This document shows, piece after piece, positions 42,716 through 54,975 of a stretch of 64,000 nucleotides of DNA. The translations under genes and the position numbers were made by a program. Numbering within the stretch: the first letter of the stretch is position 1; every line of letters starts with the position of its first letter. Origin of the DNA: Polaromonas sp. (GTDB lineage Bacteria; Pseudomonadota; Gammaproteobacteria; Burkholderiales; Burkholderiaceae_C); the NCBI RefSeq assembly GCF_013817205.1, contig NZ_JACDDD010000010.1:1-64000 (forward strand), written 5' to 3'. The notes under the pieces were generated by a model, which saw only the letters and a program-made list of their open reading frames with translations, made no database searches and had not been told where the DNA came from.

Positions 42716-44362
42716 TCACACATCGATGGCCGCTGCCGAGCCCGCCTGCTTGCGCAGCTCGAACTTCTGAATCTTGCCGGTGGCGGTTTTCGGCAATTCA
42801 CCAAACACGACCGCTCTCGGCACCTTGAAGCCCGCCAGGTACATTTTGCAGTGCGCCACGATGTCGGCGGCCGTAGTGGCTGCGCCGGATTTCAGCTCAA
42901 CGAAGGCGCAGGGCGTTTCATCCCAGCGCTCGTCAGGCTTGGCCACCACGGCCGCAGCCAGCACGTCGGGGTGGCGGTAGAGCACGTCCTCGACCTCGAT
43001 GGAAGAGATGTTTTCACCGCCAGAAATAATGACGTCCTTGCTGCGGTCCTTGATCTTAATGTAGCCGTCAGGGTAAGTCACCGCCAGGTCGCCGGTGTGG
43101 AACCAGCCGCCAGCGAAAGCTTCCTCGGTGGCCTTCGGGTTCTTCAGGTAGCCCTTCATCGTGATGTTGCCGCGGAACATGATCTCGCCCATGGTCTCGC
43201 CGTCTTGCGGCACAGGCTGCATGGTTTCGGGGTTGATCACGCAGGCGCCTTGCTGCAAGTGATAACGCACGCCCTGGCGCGCGTTCAGGCGGGCCCGCTC
43301 GCCAATGTCCAGCTCGCCCCAGGCCGCGTCCTTGGCGCACACGGTCGCCGGGCCATAGGTTTCGGTCAGGCCGTAAACGTGAATCAAATCAAAACCCAGT
43401 CGCTCCATGCCTTCGATCATCGAGGCCGGTGGCGCGGCGCCCGCCACCATGGCCTTGACGCCGCGCGGCAGGCCAACCTTCATCTCATCAGGCGCATTGA
43501 CCAGCATGCCGTGCACGATGGGCGCGCCGCAATAGTGGGTCACGCCATATGTCCGGATCGAATCCAGGATGGCGCCCGCCTCGACTTTTCGCAGGCAGAC
43601 GTTGACACCGGCTCGCGCCGCCACCGTCCACGGAAAACACCAGCCGTTGCAGTGAAACATCGGCAGCGTCCACAAATACACCGGGTGTTTGGGCAAGTCC
43701 CATTCAAGAATGTTGCTGATCGCGTTGATGGCTGCGCCGCGGTGGTGGTACACCACGCCCTTGGGGTTGCCGGTGGTGCCGCTGGTGTAGTTCAGCGCAA
43801 TCGCGTCCCACTCGTCGTCCGGCAGGCGCCAAGCAAAGGTCGCATCGCCGGTGGCTACAAACTCGTCGTAGAAGATGCTGCCGAGGCGCTCCACCGGTCC
43901 GGCGTACAGCGTGTCCTGCACGTCAATCACCAGCAGCGGCGTGGTGGCCTGGCGCAGGGCCAGCGCTTTTTTCATGACACCGGCAAACTCCGGGTCAACG
44001 ATGAGCACCCTGGCTTCACCGTGGTCCAGCATGAAGGCAATGGTTTCGGCATCCGGCCGCGTGTTCAGCGCATTGAGCACCGCACCCGTCACCGGAATGC
44101 CGAAATGCGCCTCCACCATCGGCGGCGTGTTGGGCAGCATCACGGCCACCGTATCGCCCTTGCCTATGCCGTGCTTCTTCAGCGCACTGGCCAGTTGCCG
44201 GCAGCGCGAGAAAAGCTCGGCCCAGTTCCTGCGCAGGCCGCCGTGCACCACGGCCAGGCGGGTCGGGTAGACGTCGGCTGCGCGTTCGATGAATGACAGC
44301 GGCGACAGAGCCGCGTGGTTCGCCCCGGTTCGGGGCAGATCCTGGTCAAAAATGCTGGGCAT
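42716..44362 (-). CDS. Acyl-CoA synthetase (AMP-binding)
   Basis: 548 residues, ANL superfamily: forms acyl-AMP then acyl-CoA. The P-loop-like YTSGTTGNPKGVVYHH, the HVYGLTETYGPATV motif, WFHTGDLAVTYPDGYIKIKD (Asp hinge) and GGENISSIEVEDVLYRHPDV are visible, and the A10 lysine is in PKTATGKIQKFEL. The pattern fits the branch containing medium-chain ligases and DmdB-like 3-methylmercaptopropionate-CoA ligases; substrate uncertain. AGGAGA is ~7 bp before the ATG at 44362. It is divergent from dnaG. Confidence 0.88.
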   Translation of the reverse strand: MPSIFDQDLPRTGANHAALSPLSFIERAADVYPTRLAVVHGGLRRNWAELFSRCRQLASALKKHGIGKGDTVAVMLPNTPPMVEAHFGIPVTGAVLNALNTRPDAETIAFMLDHGEARVLIVDPEFAGVMKKALALRQATTPLLVIDVQDTLYAGPVERLGSIFYDEFVATGDATFAWRLPDDEWDAIALNYTSGTTGNPKGVVYHHRGAAINAISNILEWDLPKHPVYLWTLPMFHCNGWCFPWTVAARAGVNVCLRKVEAGAILDSIRTYGVTHYCGAPIVHGMLVNAPDEMKVGLPRGVKAMVAGAAPPASMIEGMERLGFDLIHVYGLTETYGPATVCAKDAAWGELDIGERARLNARQGVRYHLQQGACVINPETMQPVPQDGETMGEIMFRGNITMKGYLKNPKATEEAFAGGWFHTGDLAVTYPDGYIKIKDRSKDVIISGGENISSIEVEDVLYRHPDVLAAAVVAKPDERWDETPCAFVELKSGAATTAADIVAHCKMYLAGFKVPRAVVFGELPKTATGKIQKFELRKQAGSAAAIDV

Positions 44363-44497
44363 GAATGTCTCCTCCGGGTCGGTCGCCGGCTTCGCCGGTG
44401 GTCCGGCCATGGTAGCCCCACGGCGGCTCTGAAGGCTGACAGTCTTGCAACATCCTGGGCGGGGCGTGGTGTCAGGCACCCGGGGCACAATACAACT

Positions 44498-46459
44498 GTG
44501 ACCATTCCCCAATCATTCATCCAGGAGCTGCTGGCGCGCGCTGACGTGGTGGACATTGTCGGGCGTTATGTGCAGCTCAAAAAAGGCGGCGCCAACTTCA
44601 TGGGGCTGTGCCCCTTCCACGGCGAAAAATCGCCCTCTTTCAGTGTCAGCCCGTCGAAGCAGTTTTACCACTGCTTTGGCTGCGGTAAAAACGGCAATGC
44701 CATCAGCTTTTTGATGGAGCACGGCGGCATGACTTTCGTCGAAGCCGTGAAGGACCTGGCCCAGCAGTATGGCCTGCAGGTGCCCGAAGACGACGTCTCG
44801 CCGCAGGAGCGCGCCCGCGCCGCCAAGCAACGCGAGCAGCAGTCGACATTGACCACCGTGCTGGAAAAAGCTGGTATGGCCTACATCAAACATTTGCGGG
44901 CGACGCCGCGGGCCATCGACTACCTCAAGGGCCGCGGCCTGTCGGGCGAAATCGCGAAAACCTTCGGCCTGGGCTACGCCCCCGAAGGCTGGCGCGCGCT
45001 GGCCAGCGTCTTCCCTGACTACAACGACCCGCTGCTGGTCGAAAGCGGCCTGGTCATCACCGGCGAGCCAGGCGAGGAAAACGCGCAAAGCGAAACCAAG
45101 CGTTACGACCGCTTCCGCGACCGCATCATGTTCCCTATCCGCAACGTCAAGGGCGAATGCATAGGGTTTGGCGGTCGGGTACTGGGCGACGAAAAGCCCA
45201 AGTACCTGAACTCGCCCGAAACCCCGGTGTTCAGCAAAGGTCGCGAGCTCTACGGCCTGTTCGAGGCGCGCAGCGCCCTGCGTGAACATGGCTACGCGCT
45301 GGTCACCGAGGGCTACATGGACGTGGTGGCGCTGGCCCAGCTTGGTTTTGCCAACGCGGTGGCCACCCTGGGCACGGCCTGCACCAGCGACCATGTGCAA
45401 AAGCTGTTCCGCTTCACCGATGCGGTGGTCTTCAGCTTCGACGGCGATGGCGCCGGCCGGCGCGCCGCGCGCAAGGCGCTCGACGCGGCCCTGCCCTTTG
45501 CCAGCGACGTGCGCAGCGTCAAGTTTTTGTTCCTGCCGGCGGAGCACGACCCCGACAGTTTCATCCGCGCCAACGGCCAGGACGGTTTTGCCGCTGCGGT
45601 GGCCAAAGCGGTGCCGCTGAGCAAGTTCATGCTGGAGGCCGCTGGCGAGGGCTGCGAGTTGGACACCGCTGAGGGCCGCGCCCACATGGCCAGCAACGCG
45701 CGCCCGCTGTGGAGCCTGCTGCCCGACGGCACGCTCAAACGCCAGTTGCTGGCCGAGATCGCCGACCAGGTGCTGATCGACAGCCGCGAGCTGCTGCAGA
45801 TCTGGCAGCCGGCAAACGCGCGGGACTATAAAAACAATAGCAGCTTGCGCCCATCCGGCAAGAGCCAGAGGCCAAAAACACCCGAAATATCGACTTCCAT
45901 GTCGTATGAAGAGGCGTTTTCCGGCAACTTTTCCGACCTGCATGACGAGGGTGCTTATGCCGCCTCGCTGCCCATGGTTGCCAGCCCGTCCGGCCGCAGC
46001 TTTGCCGCCAAAGGTGGCAGCACCCGGCCAGTCCGGCGCATCGCCGGCCGCGTTCTGCCCGCCAGCCGCGAGGACCGGGTGCTGCGCCTGATGCTGACCG
46101 ACCCGCAGAGCTGGGAAAAGCTCAGCGGCGAGGAGCATGCGCTGCTGTGCGAGCTGCCGGCGCCGCACGGCCCGCTGTTTGTCTGGCTGGAAAGCCAACT
46201 GCATGAACACGGCCCGCAGCCCTGGGCGGCGTTGCGCGAGGGCTTGCGCGAGCACCCGCACGAGAAGCACGCGATCGACCAGATCGCCCAGCTCCTCGAG
46301 GGCATTGAGTGCGACTGGGACGAGGTGCGCGCCATTCTGGACCAATTGCTCAAGCTCAAGCGCCAGCAGGACATGGTCGATTTGCTGCCCCATGTCATGA
46401 CCGACCCGGCCGCGCGCCAGCGGTACGAAGAACTCTCGGCCTTGCTGAAAAAAAGCTGA
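44498..46459 (+). CDS. dnaG: DNA primase
   Basis: 653 residues from a GTG at 44498. It synthesises RNA primers for replication. The N-terminal CHC2 zinc ribbon is complete (C38-P-F-H41, C59, C62). The TOPRIM core has TEGYMDVVALAQLGFANAVA and FSFDGDGAGRRAARKALDAA (metal-binding acidic residues). The C-terminal ~150 residues form the DnaB-binding domain. Residues ~443-461 in the linker between the core and this domain are encoded by an in-frame copy of the dispersed repeat. The gene lies upstream of rpoD in the usual macromolecular-synthesis order; rpsU is not in the window. Confidence 0.94.
   Translation: MTIPQSFIQELLARADVVDIVGRYVQLKKGGANFMGLCPFHGEKSPSFSVSPSKQFYHCFGCGKNGNAISFLMEHGGMTFVEAVKDLAQQYGLQVPEDDVSPQERARAAKQREQQSTLTTVLEKAGMAYIKHLRATPRAIDYLKGRGLSGEIAKTFGLGYAPEGWRALASVFPDYNDPLLVESGLVITGEPGEENAQSETKRYDRFRDRIMFPIRNVKGECIGFGGRVLGDEKPKYLNSPETPVFSKGRELYGLFEARSALREHGYALVTEGYMDVVALAQLGFANAVATLGTACTSDHVQKLFRFTDAVVFSFDGDGAGRRAARKALDAALPFASDVRSVKFLFLPAEHDPDSFIRANGQDGFAAAVAKAVPLSKFMLEAAGEGCELDTAEGRAHMASNARPLWSLLPDGTLKRQLLAEIADQVLIDSRELLQIWQPANARDYKNNSSLRPSGKSQRPKTPEISTSMSYEEAFSGNFSDLHDEGAYAASLPMVASPSGRSFAAKGGSTRPVRRIAGRVLPASREDRVLRLMLTDPQSWEKLSGEEHALLCELPAPHGPLFVWLESQLHEHGPQPWAALREGLREHPHEKHAIDQIAQLLEGIECDWDEVRAILDQLLKLKRQQDMVDLLPHVMTDPAARQRYEELSALLKKS
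45824..45879 (-). repeat. Dispersed repeat, copy 12 (inside dnaG)
   Basis: Reverse-orientation copy: ACTATAAAAACAATAGC, AGCTTGCGCCCATCC, GCCAGAGGCC. It is in frame in the interdomain linker of primase. Confidence 0.85.
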
Positions 46460-46499
46460 TTTCAGGCGCATTTTGATGCCCAAAAATGAGGCATCAGGG

Positions 46500-46762
46500 T
46501 ATAATCCGATTTTCCGCTACGGCAAGCGCGACAGCAGCACCTCCGGCAACCGCCCCCCGCAAGAACGGGACCGCACTGGTTGAGGGCAATATCTCCGCAA
46601 GGACTGCACACCAAATGTTCGCCCAAACAACTTGCCTGGGGGCCTGAAAAGGCCCCTGAATGCCCAGCCCTCCGGCTCCGGGCATTTTTTGTGCCTGAGC
46701 CCCGATTACGCCGGTGCCGGGAACCCAGTCTGTTGAAGGAAGTTTCATACCGGGAGTTCGTC
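46500..46762 (+). promoter_or_regulatory. rpoD promoter (-10) and structured leader
   Basis: TATAAT at 46500-46505 is a perfect -10 element just after dnaG; no well-spaced -35 was found. Transcripts from here would carry a leader of ~250 nt before the rpoD ATG. The leader contains GGGGCC-TGAAAA-GGCCCC at 46639-46656, followed by a terminator-like hairpin. CCTGGG at 46636-46640 could pair with the left arm of that hairpin as an alternative fold. Confidence 0.6.
46658..46690 (+). terminator. Terminator-like hairpin inside the rpoD leader
   Basis: AATGCCC (from 46659) pairs with GGGCATT (46680-46686), and a tract of six T follows (46685-46690). It lies 73 bp before the rpoD ATG, so it should stop or attenuate transcription into rpoD, or end a ~180-nt leader RNA. 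Confidence 0.7.
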
Positions 46763-49162
<2,400 letters not shown>

Positions 49163-49177
49163 CGCCAGGCCGGCAAC

Positions 49178-49217
49178 AAAAAAAGCCGCATCCCGTTTGA
49201 CGGGTTACGGCTTTTTT
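49178..49217 (+). terminator. Intrinsic terminator after rpoD
   Basis: AAAAAAAGCCG pairs with CGGCTTTTTT around an inner CCCG/CGGG stem and a short loop. Confidence 0.9.
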
Positions 49218-49236
49218 CATGGGCGAAGTTACAAGC

Positions 49237-49295
49237 ATTTTTGGCCTGCAGCCCTTGTCTGGATTGCATGAGCAGCTATTATTACGATAGCAAAT
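49237..49295 (+). repeat. Dispersed repeat, copy 13 (end of aldo/keto reductase gene)
   Basis: Forward copy: TTTTTGGCCTGCAGCCCTTG, GGATTGCATGAGC, AGCTATTATTACGATAGCAA. It covers the last four codons and stop of the aldo/keto reductase gene on the other strand. Confidence 0.87.
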
Positions 49296-50313
49296 CACGC
49301 CTGCGGTTGCAGACGTCAAATTCCTCGGTATCCACTTCGCTGGCGCTCTGGGCGCTGTAGCGCTGGCCGGTCACCGTCTGCTGGTTGATCAAGGCCTCGA
49401 GCTTCGCCAGCAACCCGACATCCAGCTGTACTTCCACCGCGCCCAGATCGTCCTGCAGATGCACCACACTGGTGGTGCCGGGAATCGGCACGATGTGCGG
49501 TGCCTTGTGCAGCAGCCAGGCCAGCGCCAGTTGCGCCGGCGTACACCCGGCCTCCAGCGCCAGGGCCCTGTACGGCGGCAGCAGCTGGAGATTGGCGGCG
49601 TAGTTGTCGGCGGCAAAACGCGGCATGGCAGCGCGGATGTCTTTGGCCTGCAAGGTGCTGACATCGTGCAGCGCGTCGCACAGAAAGCCGCGCGCCACCG
49701 GGCTGAAGGCGACAAAAGCGGCGCCGATCTCGCGGCAGGCATCCAGCACCGCGATCTCGGGGTTGCGGGTCCACAGCGAATACTCGGTCTGCACCGCGGC
49801 AATGGGGTGCACTGCATGGGCCTTGTGCAAGGTCGCTGCCGATACCTCGGACAAACCAATGCTGCGCACCTTGCCCTCACGTACCAACTCAGCCATGGCC
49901 CCCACGCTGTCTTCAATCGGCACCTTTTTATCCCAGCGGTGCAGGTAATACAGGTCGATCACATCTGTCTGCAGGCGCTTCAAGCTGTCTTCGCAGTTTT
50001 TGCGAACGGTCTCGGGCCGGCCGTCGATGACACGTTTGATACCGTCGTCAAACTGCACACCTGCCATGCCGCCCTTGCTGGCCAGCGTGAAACGGCTGCG
50101 GTGTTTGGACAAGACCTTGCCCACCAGGGTTTCGTTGGCGCCAAAGCCATACAGCGCCGCCGTGTCGAACAGGGTGACGCCGGCATCGAGCGCCGCCAGC
50201 AGCACACGTTCGCCCTGCTCTGCCGTGGGTGGCGTGCCGTAAGCATGGCTCAGGTTCATGCAACCCAGGCCTATGGCTGAAACGTTGAATCGGCCTATGG
50301 TTCGCTCTTGCAT
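49282..50313 (-). CDS. Aldo/keto reductase
   Basis: 343 residues, (βα)8-barrel. The start has GRFNVSAIGLGCMNLSHAYG; the catalytic Asp/Tyr are in LFDTAALYGFGANETLVGKV, the Lys in FTLASKGGM, and the His in YYLHRWD. The C-terminal NADPH-binding block is VPIPGTTSVVHLQDDLGAVE. The group includes YajO/YhdN-like oxidoreductases acting on aldehydes or ketones. The last four residues (DLLS) and the TAA stop are supplied by a dispersed-repeat copy. ATG at 50313 is chosen. The next gene upstream is on the same strand, 10 bp away. Confidence 0.88.
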   Translation of the reverse strand: MQERTIGRFNVSAIGLGCMNLSHAYGTPPTAEQGERVLLAALDAGVTLFDTAALYGFGANETLVGKVLSKHRSRFTLASKGGMAGVQFDDGIKRVIDGRPETVRKNCEDSLKRLQTDVIDLYYLHRWDKKVPIEDSVGAMAELVREGKVRSIGLSEVSAATLHKAHAVHPIAAVQTEYSLWTRNPEIAVLDACREIGAAFVAFSPVARGFLCDALHDVSTLQAKDIRAAMPRFAADNYAANLQLLPPYRALALEAGCTPAQLALAWLLHKAPHIVPIPGTTSVVHLQDDLGAVEVQLDVGLLAKLEALINQQTVTGQRYSAQSASEVDTEEFDVCNRRRDLLS

Positions 50314-50322
50314 CACTCAAGC

Positions 50323-50795
50323 TTAACTGGAAACGAAACTGCTCCGGGGAGCCCTCATCCGCTGACCTGCGAGCAGCAGCCACGCGCTTCCCCCATATGC
50401 AGCCACCAGGTCATGCGTGGCCTCAGCCCATGCGGGATGGCTAGTGTCCACGCCCAGTTCCTGGATGAAATCCGCCTGAACGACCATGAACTGGCGCCGG
50501 TAAGGCAGCAGGAAGGCTTGCGGATCGGCCTCAAGCGCCGCCCGCGCCTCCTCGTACCTTGCCAGCCACAGGTTCAGCAGAATGCCTGTCCGCGGCGCGT
50601 GCCAGAAGGTCCCCATGTCGTCGTCCCGCGCCGCCACGCCTCCCAGCACCACCCGCGCGTGCTCCCAGTGGGCAAAGCCCACTTCGCGCGCGACCTGGTT
50701 TAGGCAATAGCGCAGGCGCATCCCGGCGGAGCCCGCCGGGCGGCGTTGAGTCGAAGCCGCGCACGTGTCTTCAACTCATCCAGCAGCGCTGTCAC
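50323..50795 (-). pseudogene. Frameshifted conserved gene of unknown function downstream of marR
   Basis: A GTG at 50795 overlaps the MarR stop (GTGA) and opens a frame coding TALLDELKTRARLRLNAARR. That frame ends at 50700. The rest of the same protein continues in another frame from ~50721 (MRLRYCLNQVAREVGFAHWE, HARVVLGGVAARDDDMGTFW, then DTSHPAWAEATHDLVAAYGG) to a stop at 50323. The break lies at a GC palindrome, CCCGGCGGAGCCCGCCGGG, around 50722-50740. Either a one-base indel inactivated the gene, or translation restarts at the ATG at 50721 giving a 132-residue product. Family not recognised. Confidence 0.65.
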
Positions 50796-51217
50796 GTGAG
50801 CTCCAGCGCGCTGCTGCGGCATAGCTGTGACAACACGCTCCTCAAGCTCTCGCGCGCCGCAGCATCCGTGCCCGCCAGCGCGTCTGAACAAACAGCCTCG
50901 GCGGTCACTGCAGCCTCGGTCACCCGCGCACGTCCGGCCGGCCGCAGGGTCACCACGCGCCCGGGCTCACGCTGCAGGTAGCCCGTCTTTTCCAGAGGCG
51001 CAAGCTGCCGGAGCACCCCCGACATACGCACACCCAGGGGGCGCTCAAGGTCAACCAGCGGCAGGCGCCCGCCTTCGGCCTTCGACAGGAGGCGCAGCAG
51101 CATGAACTCGCCCAGGCTCAGGCCATGAAAAAGGCCCAGAACGTCGTCCAGTTTCAGTGTGAGGCTTGAATGAGCAAGGCTGACCCTCAGGCAATCGTCA
51201 AGTGCATCGGTTTTCAT
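50792..51217 (-). CDS. MarR-type transcriptional regulator
   Basis: About 141 residues. The winged helix is visible in the middle: GLSLGEFMLLRLLSKAEGGR, then PLVDLERPLGVRMSGVLRQL (recognition helix) and KTGYLQREPGRVVTLRPAGR (wing). The ATG at 51217 overlaps the GIY-YIG stop by 4 bp, and the stop overlaps the next gene's GTG by 4 bp. All three are therefore coupled. The ligand is not known. Confidence 0.82.
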   Translation of the reverse strand: MKTDALDDCLRVSLAHSSLTLKLDDVLGLFHGLSLGEFMLLRLLSKAEGGRLPLVDLERPLGVRMSGVLRQLAPLEKTGYLQREPGRVVTLRPAGRARVTEAAVTAEAVCSDALAGTDAAARESLRSVLSQLCRSSALELT

Positions 51218-51594
51218 ACGCCCAGCTCCTCGCGCCACATCGTCAGCAAACCGGCCAGCTCCGCCTTGTAATCGAAGGCGGGGTCGTCCCGCCGCTTGAC
51301 GAGGTCTATGACCTCGAAGCGGCAGTTGTCCGGCCCGAGGGCCAGCCAGTCGTTCTGCAGTTGTTTGTCGCGGTGGGACTTGTGGTCCAGCTCGAAGCGG
51401 GCGCGGTTCATCGCCGCGTGCACGTTCATGCTGGCCTCCACGATCACGCGGCCACTGGACAGGCTGCGGATGGCGTAGATGCCCATGGGCGGCGGGGTTT
51501 CCCGGTACTGCTTTTTAAGCTCGCTGCGGCTGCGGCCGGCAGAAGCCGGCGCGGGGATATCAGGGAAAGAAGGGGCAGAAGAGGCAGATGCCAT
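51214..51594 (-). CDS. GIY-YIG nuclease-family protein
   Basis: About 126 residues from the ATG at 51594. The core is PPMGIYAIRSLSSGRVIVEA followed by NRARFELDHKSHRDKQLQND and FEVIDLVKRRDDPAFDYKAE. It is a short, degenerate GIY-YIG domain of a type often found in Burkholderiales next to regulators. The second Tyr-Ile-Gly half is changed, so nuclease activity is doubtful. A -10-like TATAAT on the minus strand at ~51735 precedes it. First gene of the three-gene operon. Confidence 0.7.
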   Translation of the reverse strand: MASASSAPSFPDIPAPASAGRSRSELKKQYRETPPPMGIYAIRSLSSGRVIVEASMNVHAAMNRARFELDHKSHRDKQLQNDWLALGPDNCRFEVIDLVKRRDDPAFDYKAELAGLLTMWREELGV

Positions 51595-51759
51595 GACAAG
51601 ACTCCTGGGTACGTTGGAGGCCAATCCCGCGCTTGGCCAACGAACCCGTGATCTGTCAGGTTGAAAAGAGAATGAATGAAGGAGGGTGAGAGCCTCTTGT
51701 GCGGGCAGGCGCCCCTCAGCGCCTGAACCGCAATTATAAACACCCGCGTGGCCAACACC

Positions 51760-52713
51760 CTAATTGAGCTGCTGCTCAAGCTTGTGCAGCACTTCATAAC
51801 AAGCCAGTACCTGGGCCACGTTGCTGTTGGGTTCACGCCCCTCGCGGATGGCAGCAAAAAATTCGCGGTCCTGCAGCTCTATGCCGTTCATGGACACATC
51901 CACCTGGCTGACGTCGATTTTTTCTTCCTTGCCGTTGAACAGGTCGTCGTAACGCGCGATGTAGGTGGCGCTGTCGCCGATGTAACGGAAGAAGGTGCCC
52001 AGCGGACCGTCGTTGTTGAAGCTCAACGACAGCGTGCAGATCGCGCCATTGGCGGCCTTGAGTTGAATGCTCATGTCCATGGCAATGCCCAGGCCCGGGT
52101 GAATCGGCCCCTGCATGGCGTTGGCCTGAACAACCGGGCTGCCACACTGGTAAGCAAACAAATCAACCGTGTGCGCTGCGTGGTGCCACAACAGGTGATC
52201 GGTCCAGCTGCGCGGCTGGCCAAGCGCGTTCATGTTGCTGCGGCGGAAGAAATAGGTCTGCACATCCATCTGCTGGATGTTGAAGCGGCCCGCCGCAATT
52301 TCCTTGTGCACATACTGGTGACTCGGGTTGAAGCGGCGGGTGTGGCCGCACATGGCGACCAGGCCGGTCTGCTTCTGCAGCGCCACCACCTCCTGCGCGC
52401 CCTTGAGCGTGTCGGCCAGCGGGATTTCGACCTGCACGTGTTTGCCGGCCTTCATGCAGGCGATGGACTGCTCGGCGTGCATCTGCGTCGGCGTGCACAG
52501 GATCACGGCATCGACATCCTTTAGCGCCAGGCTGGCGGCCAGGTCGGTGCTGACGTGGGCGATGCCGTATTTGGCAGCGACTTCTTTGGTCTTCTCGAGA
52601 TCACGGCTGATCAGCGAGACAACTTCCACGCCGTCTATGTTCTTGATGCCGTCCAGGTGTTTGATGCCGAAGGCGCCGGCGCCTGCCAATGCGACTTTGA
52701 TGGTTTTGCTCAT
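51760..52713 (-). CDS. ligC: 4-Carboxy-2-hydroxymuconate-6-semialdehyde dehydrogenase (LigC/PmdC)
   Basis: 317 residues, Gfo/Idh/MocA fold. It oxidises the hemiacetal of the ring-cleavage product to 2-pyrone-4,6-dicarboxylate with NAD(P). The N-terminal dinucleotide motif is VALAGAGAFGIKHLDGIKNI; the family block VQVEIPLADTLKGAQEVV and TFFRYIGDSATYIARYDDLF follow. It is last in the lig operon and starts right at the ligB stop. The last gene of the operon is followed by a ~100-bp gap. Assignment is confident through context and pattern. Confidence 0.93.
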   Translation of the reverse strand: MSKTIKVALAGAGAFGIKHLDGIKNIDGVEVVSLISRDLEKTKEVAAKYGIAHVSTDLAASLALKDVDAVILCTPTQMHAEQSIACMKAGKHVQVEIPLADTLKGAQEVVALQKQTGLVAMCGHTRRFNPSHQYVHKEIAAGRFNIQQMDVQTYFFRRSNMNALGQPRSWTDHLLWHHAAHTVDLFAYQCGSPVVQANAMQGPIHPGLGIAMDMSIQLKAANGAICTLSLSFNNDGPLGTFFRYIGDSATYIARYDDLFNGKEEKIDVSQVDVSMNGIELQDREFFAAIREGREPNSNVAQVLACYEVLHKLEQQLN

Positions 52714-54026
<1,313 letters not shown>

Positions 54027-54028
54027 GG

Positions 54029-54955
54029 TCAGCTTGCCCAGTAAAGCCGTGTCGGGTTATCGACCAGCAGTTCTTGTTGCAACTCGGGGGTGGTGGCGAT
54101 CTGGGGAATGTAGTCCACCAGCAGCCCATCGTCGGGCATGTGGTCTTTCAGATTCGGATGCGGCCAGTCGGTACCCCAGAGCACGCGGTCAGAAAAAGTC
54201 TCCACCAGGCGCCGCGCAAAGGGCACCACGTCCTGGTAGGCGTGCTGCTGGCCGTTCAGGGCCGGCGGTCCGCCCAGGCTCAAGCGCTCGGGGCAGCTGA
54301 CCTTGCTCCAGATGTTGCTGTGCTCACGCATCATCTTCACAAACAGCTCGAACTCGGGGCCGTCCACCGGCTTGCTCACATCAGGCCGACCCATGTGGTC
54401 CACCACCACCGTGGTGGGCAGCGCGGTGAAAAAGTCGTAGAGCTCGGGCAAGTCCTGCGCTTCAAAGTACACCACCACATGCCAGCCCAGCGGCGCGATG
54501 CGATTTGCAATTTCGAGCAGCACTTCACGCGGCGTGAAGTCAGCCAGACGCTTGACAAAATTGAAGCGCGTGCCACGCACACCGGCGGCGTGCATGTCCT
54601 GCAGCTCCGCATCAGATACATCCCGCCCGACCGTGGCCACACCACGTGCCTTGTTGTCCGAATGCCTGAGCGCATCGACCAGCGCGCGGTTGTCGCTGCC
54701 ATGGCAGGTGGCCTGCACAATCACGTTCTTGTCAAAGCCCAGGTTGTCTCGCAGCGCAAACAGCTGCTCTTTCGAGGCATCACACGGGGTGTATTTGCGC
54801 TCTGGCGCATAGGGAAATTGCGCACCGGGGCCGAACACGTGGCAATGCGCGTCGACTGCGCCAGCCGGCAATTTGAAACGCGGTGTGGCGGGGCCGTCAT
54901 ACCAGTCCAGCCAGCCAGGCGTTTTGGCGAAGTCGCCGCTTGCAGCTTTTGTCAT
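54029..54955 (-). CDS. ligI: 2-Pyrone-4,6-dicarboxylate hydrolase
   Basis: 308 residues, amidohydrolase superfamily. It opens the lactone of 2-pyrone-4,6-dicarboxylate to 4-oxalomesaconate. The HxH motif VDAHCHVFGP and the catalytic Asp in LWGTDWPHPN are visible, with the Arg/Tyr substrate block ERKYTPCDASKEQLF. LigI needs no metal. It is located between ligK and ligA in the tight operon, as in Comamonas pmdD. Confidence 0.94.
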   Translation of the reverse strand: MTKAASGDFAKTPGWLDWYDGPATPRFKLPAGAVDAHCHVFGPGAQFPYAPERKYTPCDASKEQLFALRDNLGFDKNVIVQATCHGSDNRALVDALRHSDNKARGVATVGRDVSDAELQDMHAAGVRGTRFNFVKRLADFTPREVLLEIANRIAPLGWHVVVYFEAQDLPELYDFFTALPTTVVVDHMGRPDVSKPVDGPEFELFVKMMREHSNIWSKVSCPERLSLGGPPALNGQQHAYQDVVPFARRLVETFSDRVLWGTDWPHPNLKDHMPDDGLLVDYIPQIATTPELQQELLVDNPTRLYWAS

Positions 54956-54975
54956 GGTCAGAGTCAGTCCGTATG

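Noticed and set aside
44513-46483. A 656-residue minus-strand frame opposite dnaG
   Set aside because: It is a shadow of dnaG: low complexity, no motif and no ribosome-binding site.
46500-46690. 6S RNA at the dnaG-rpoD junction
   Set aside because: The length (~180 nt) fits, but the two ends cannot pair into the long 6S stem, so only a leader or unknown sRNA is claimed.
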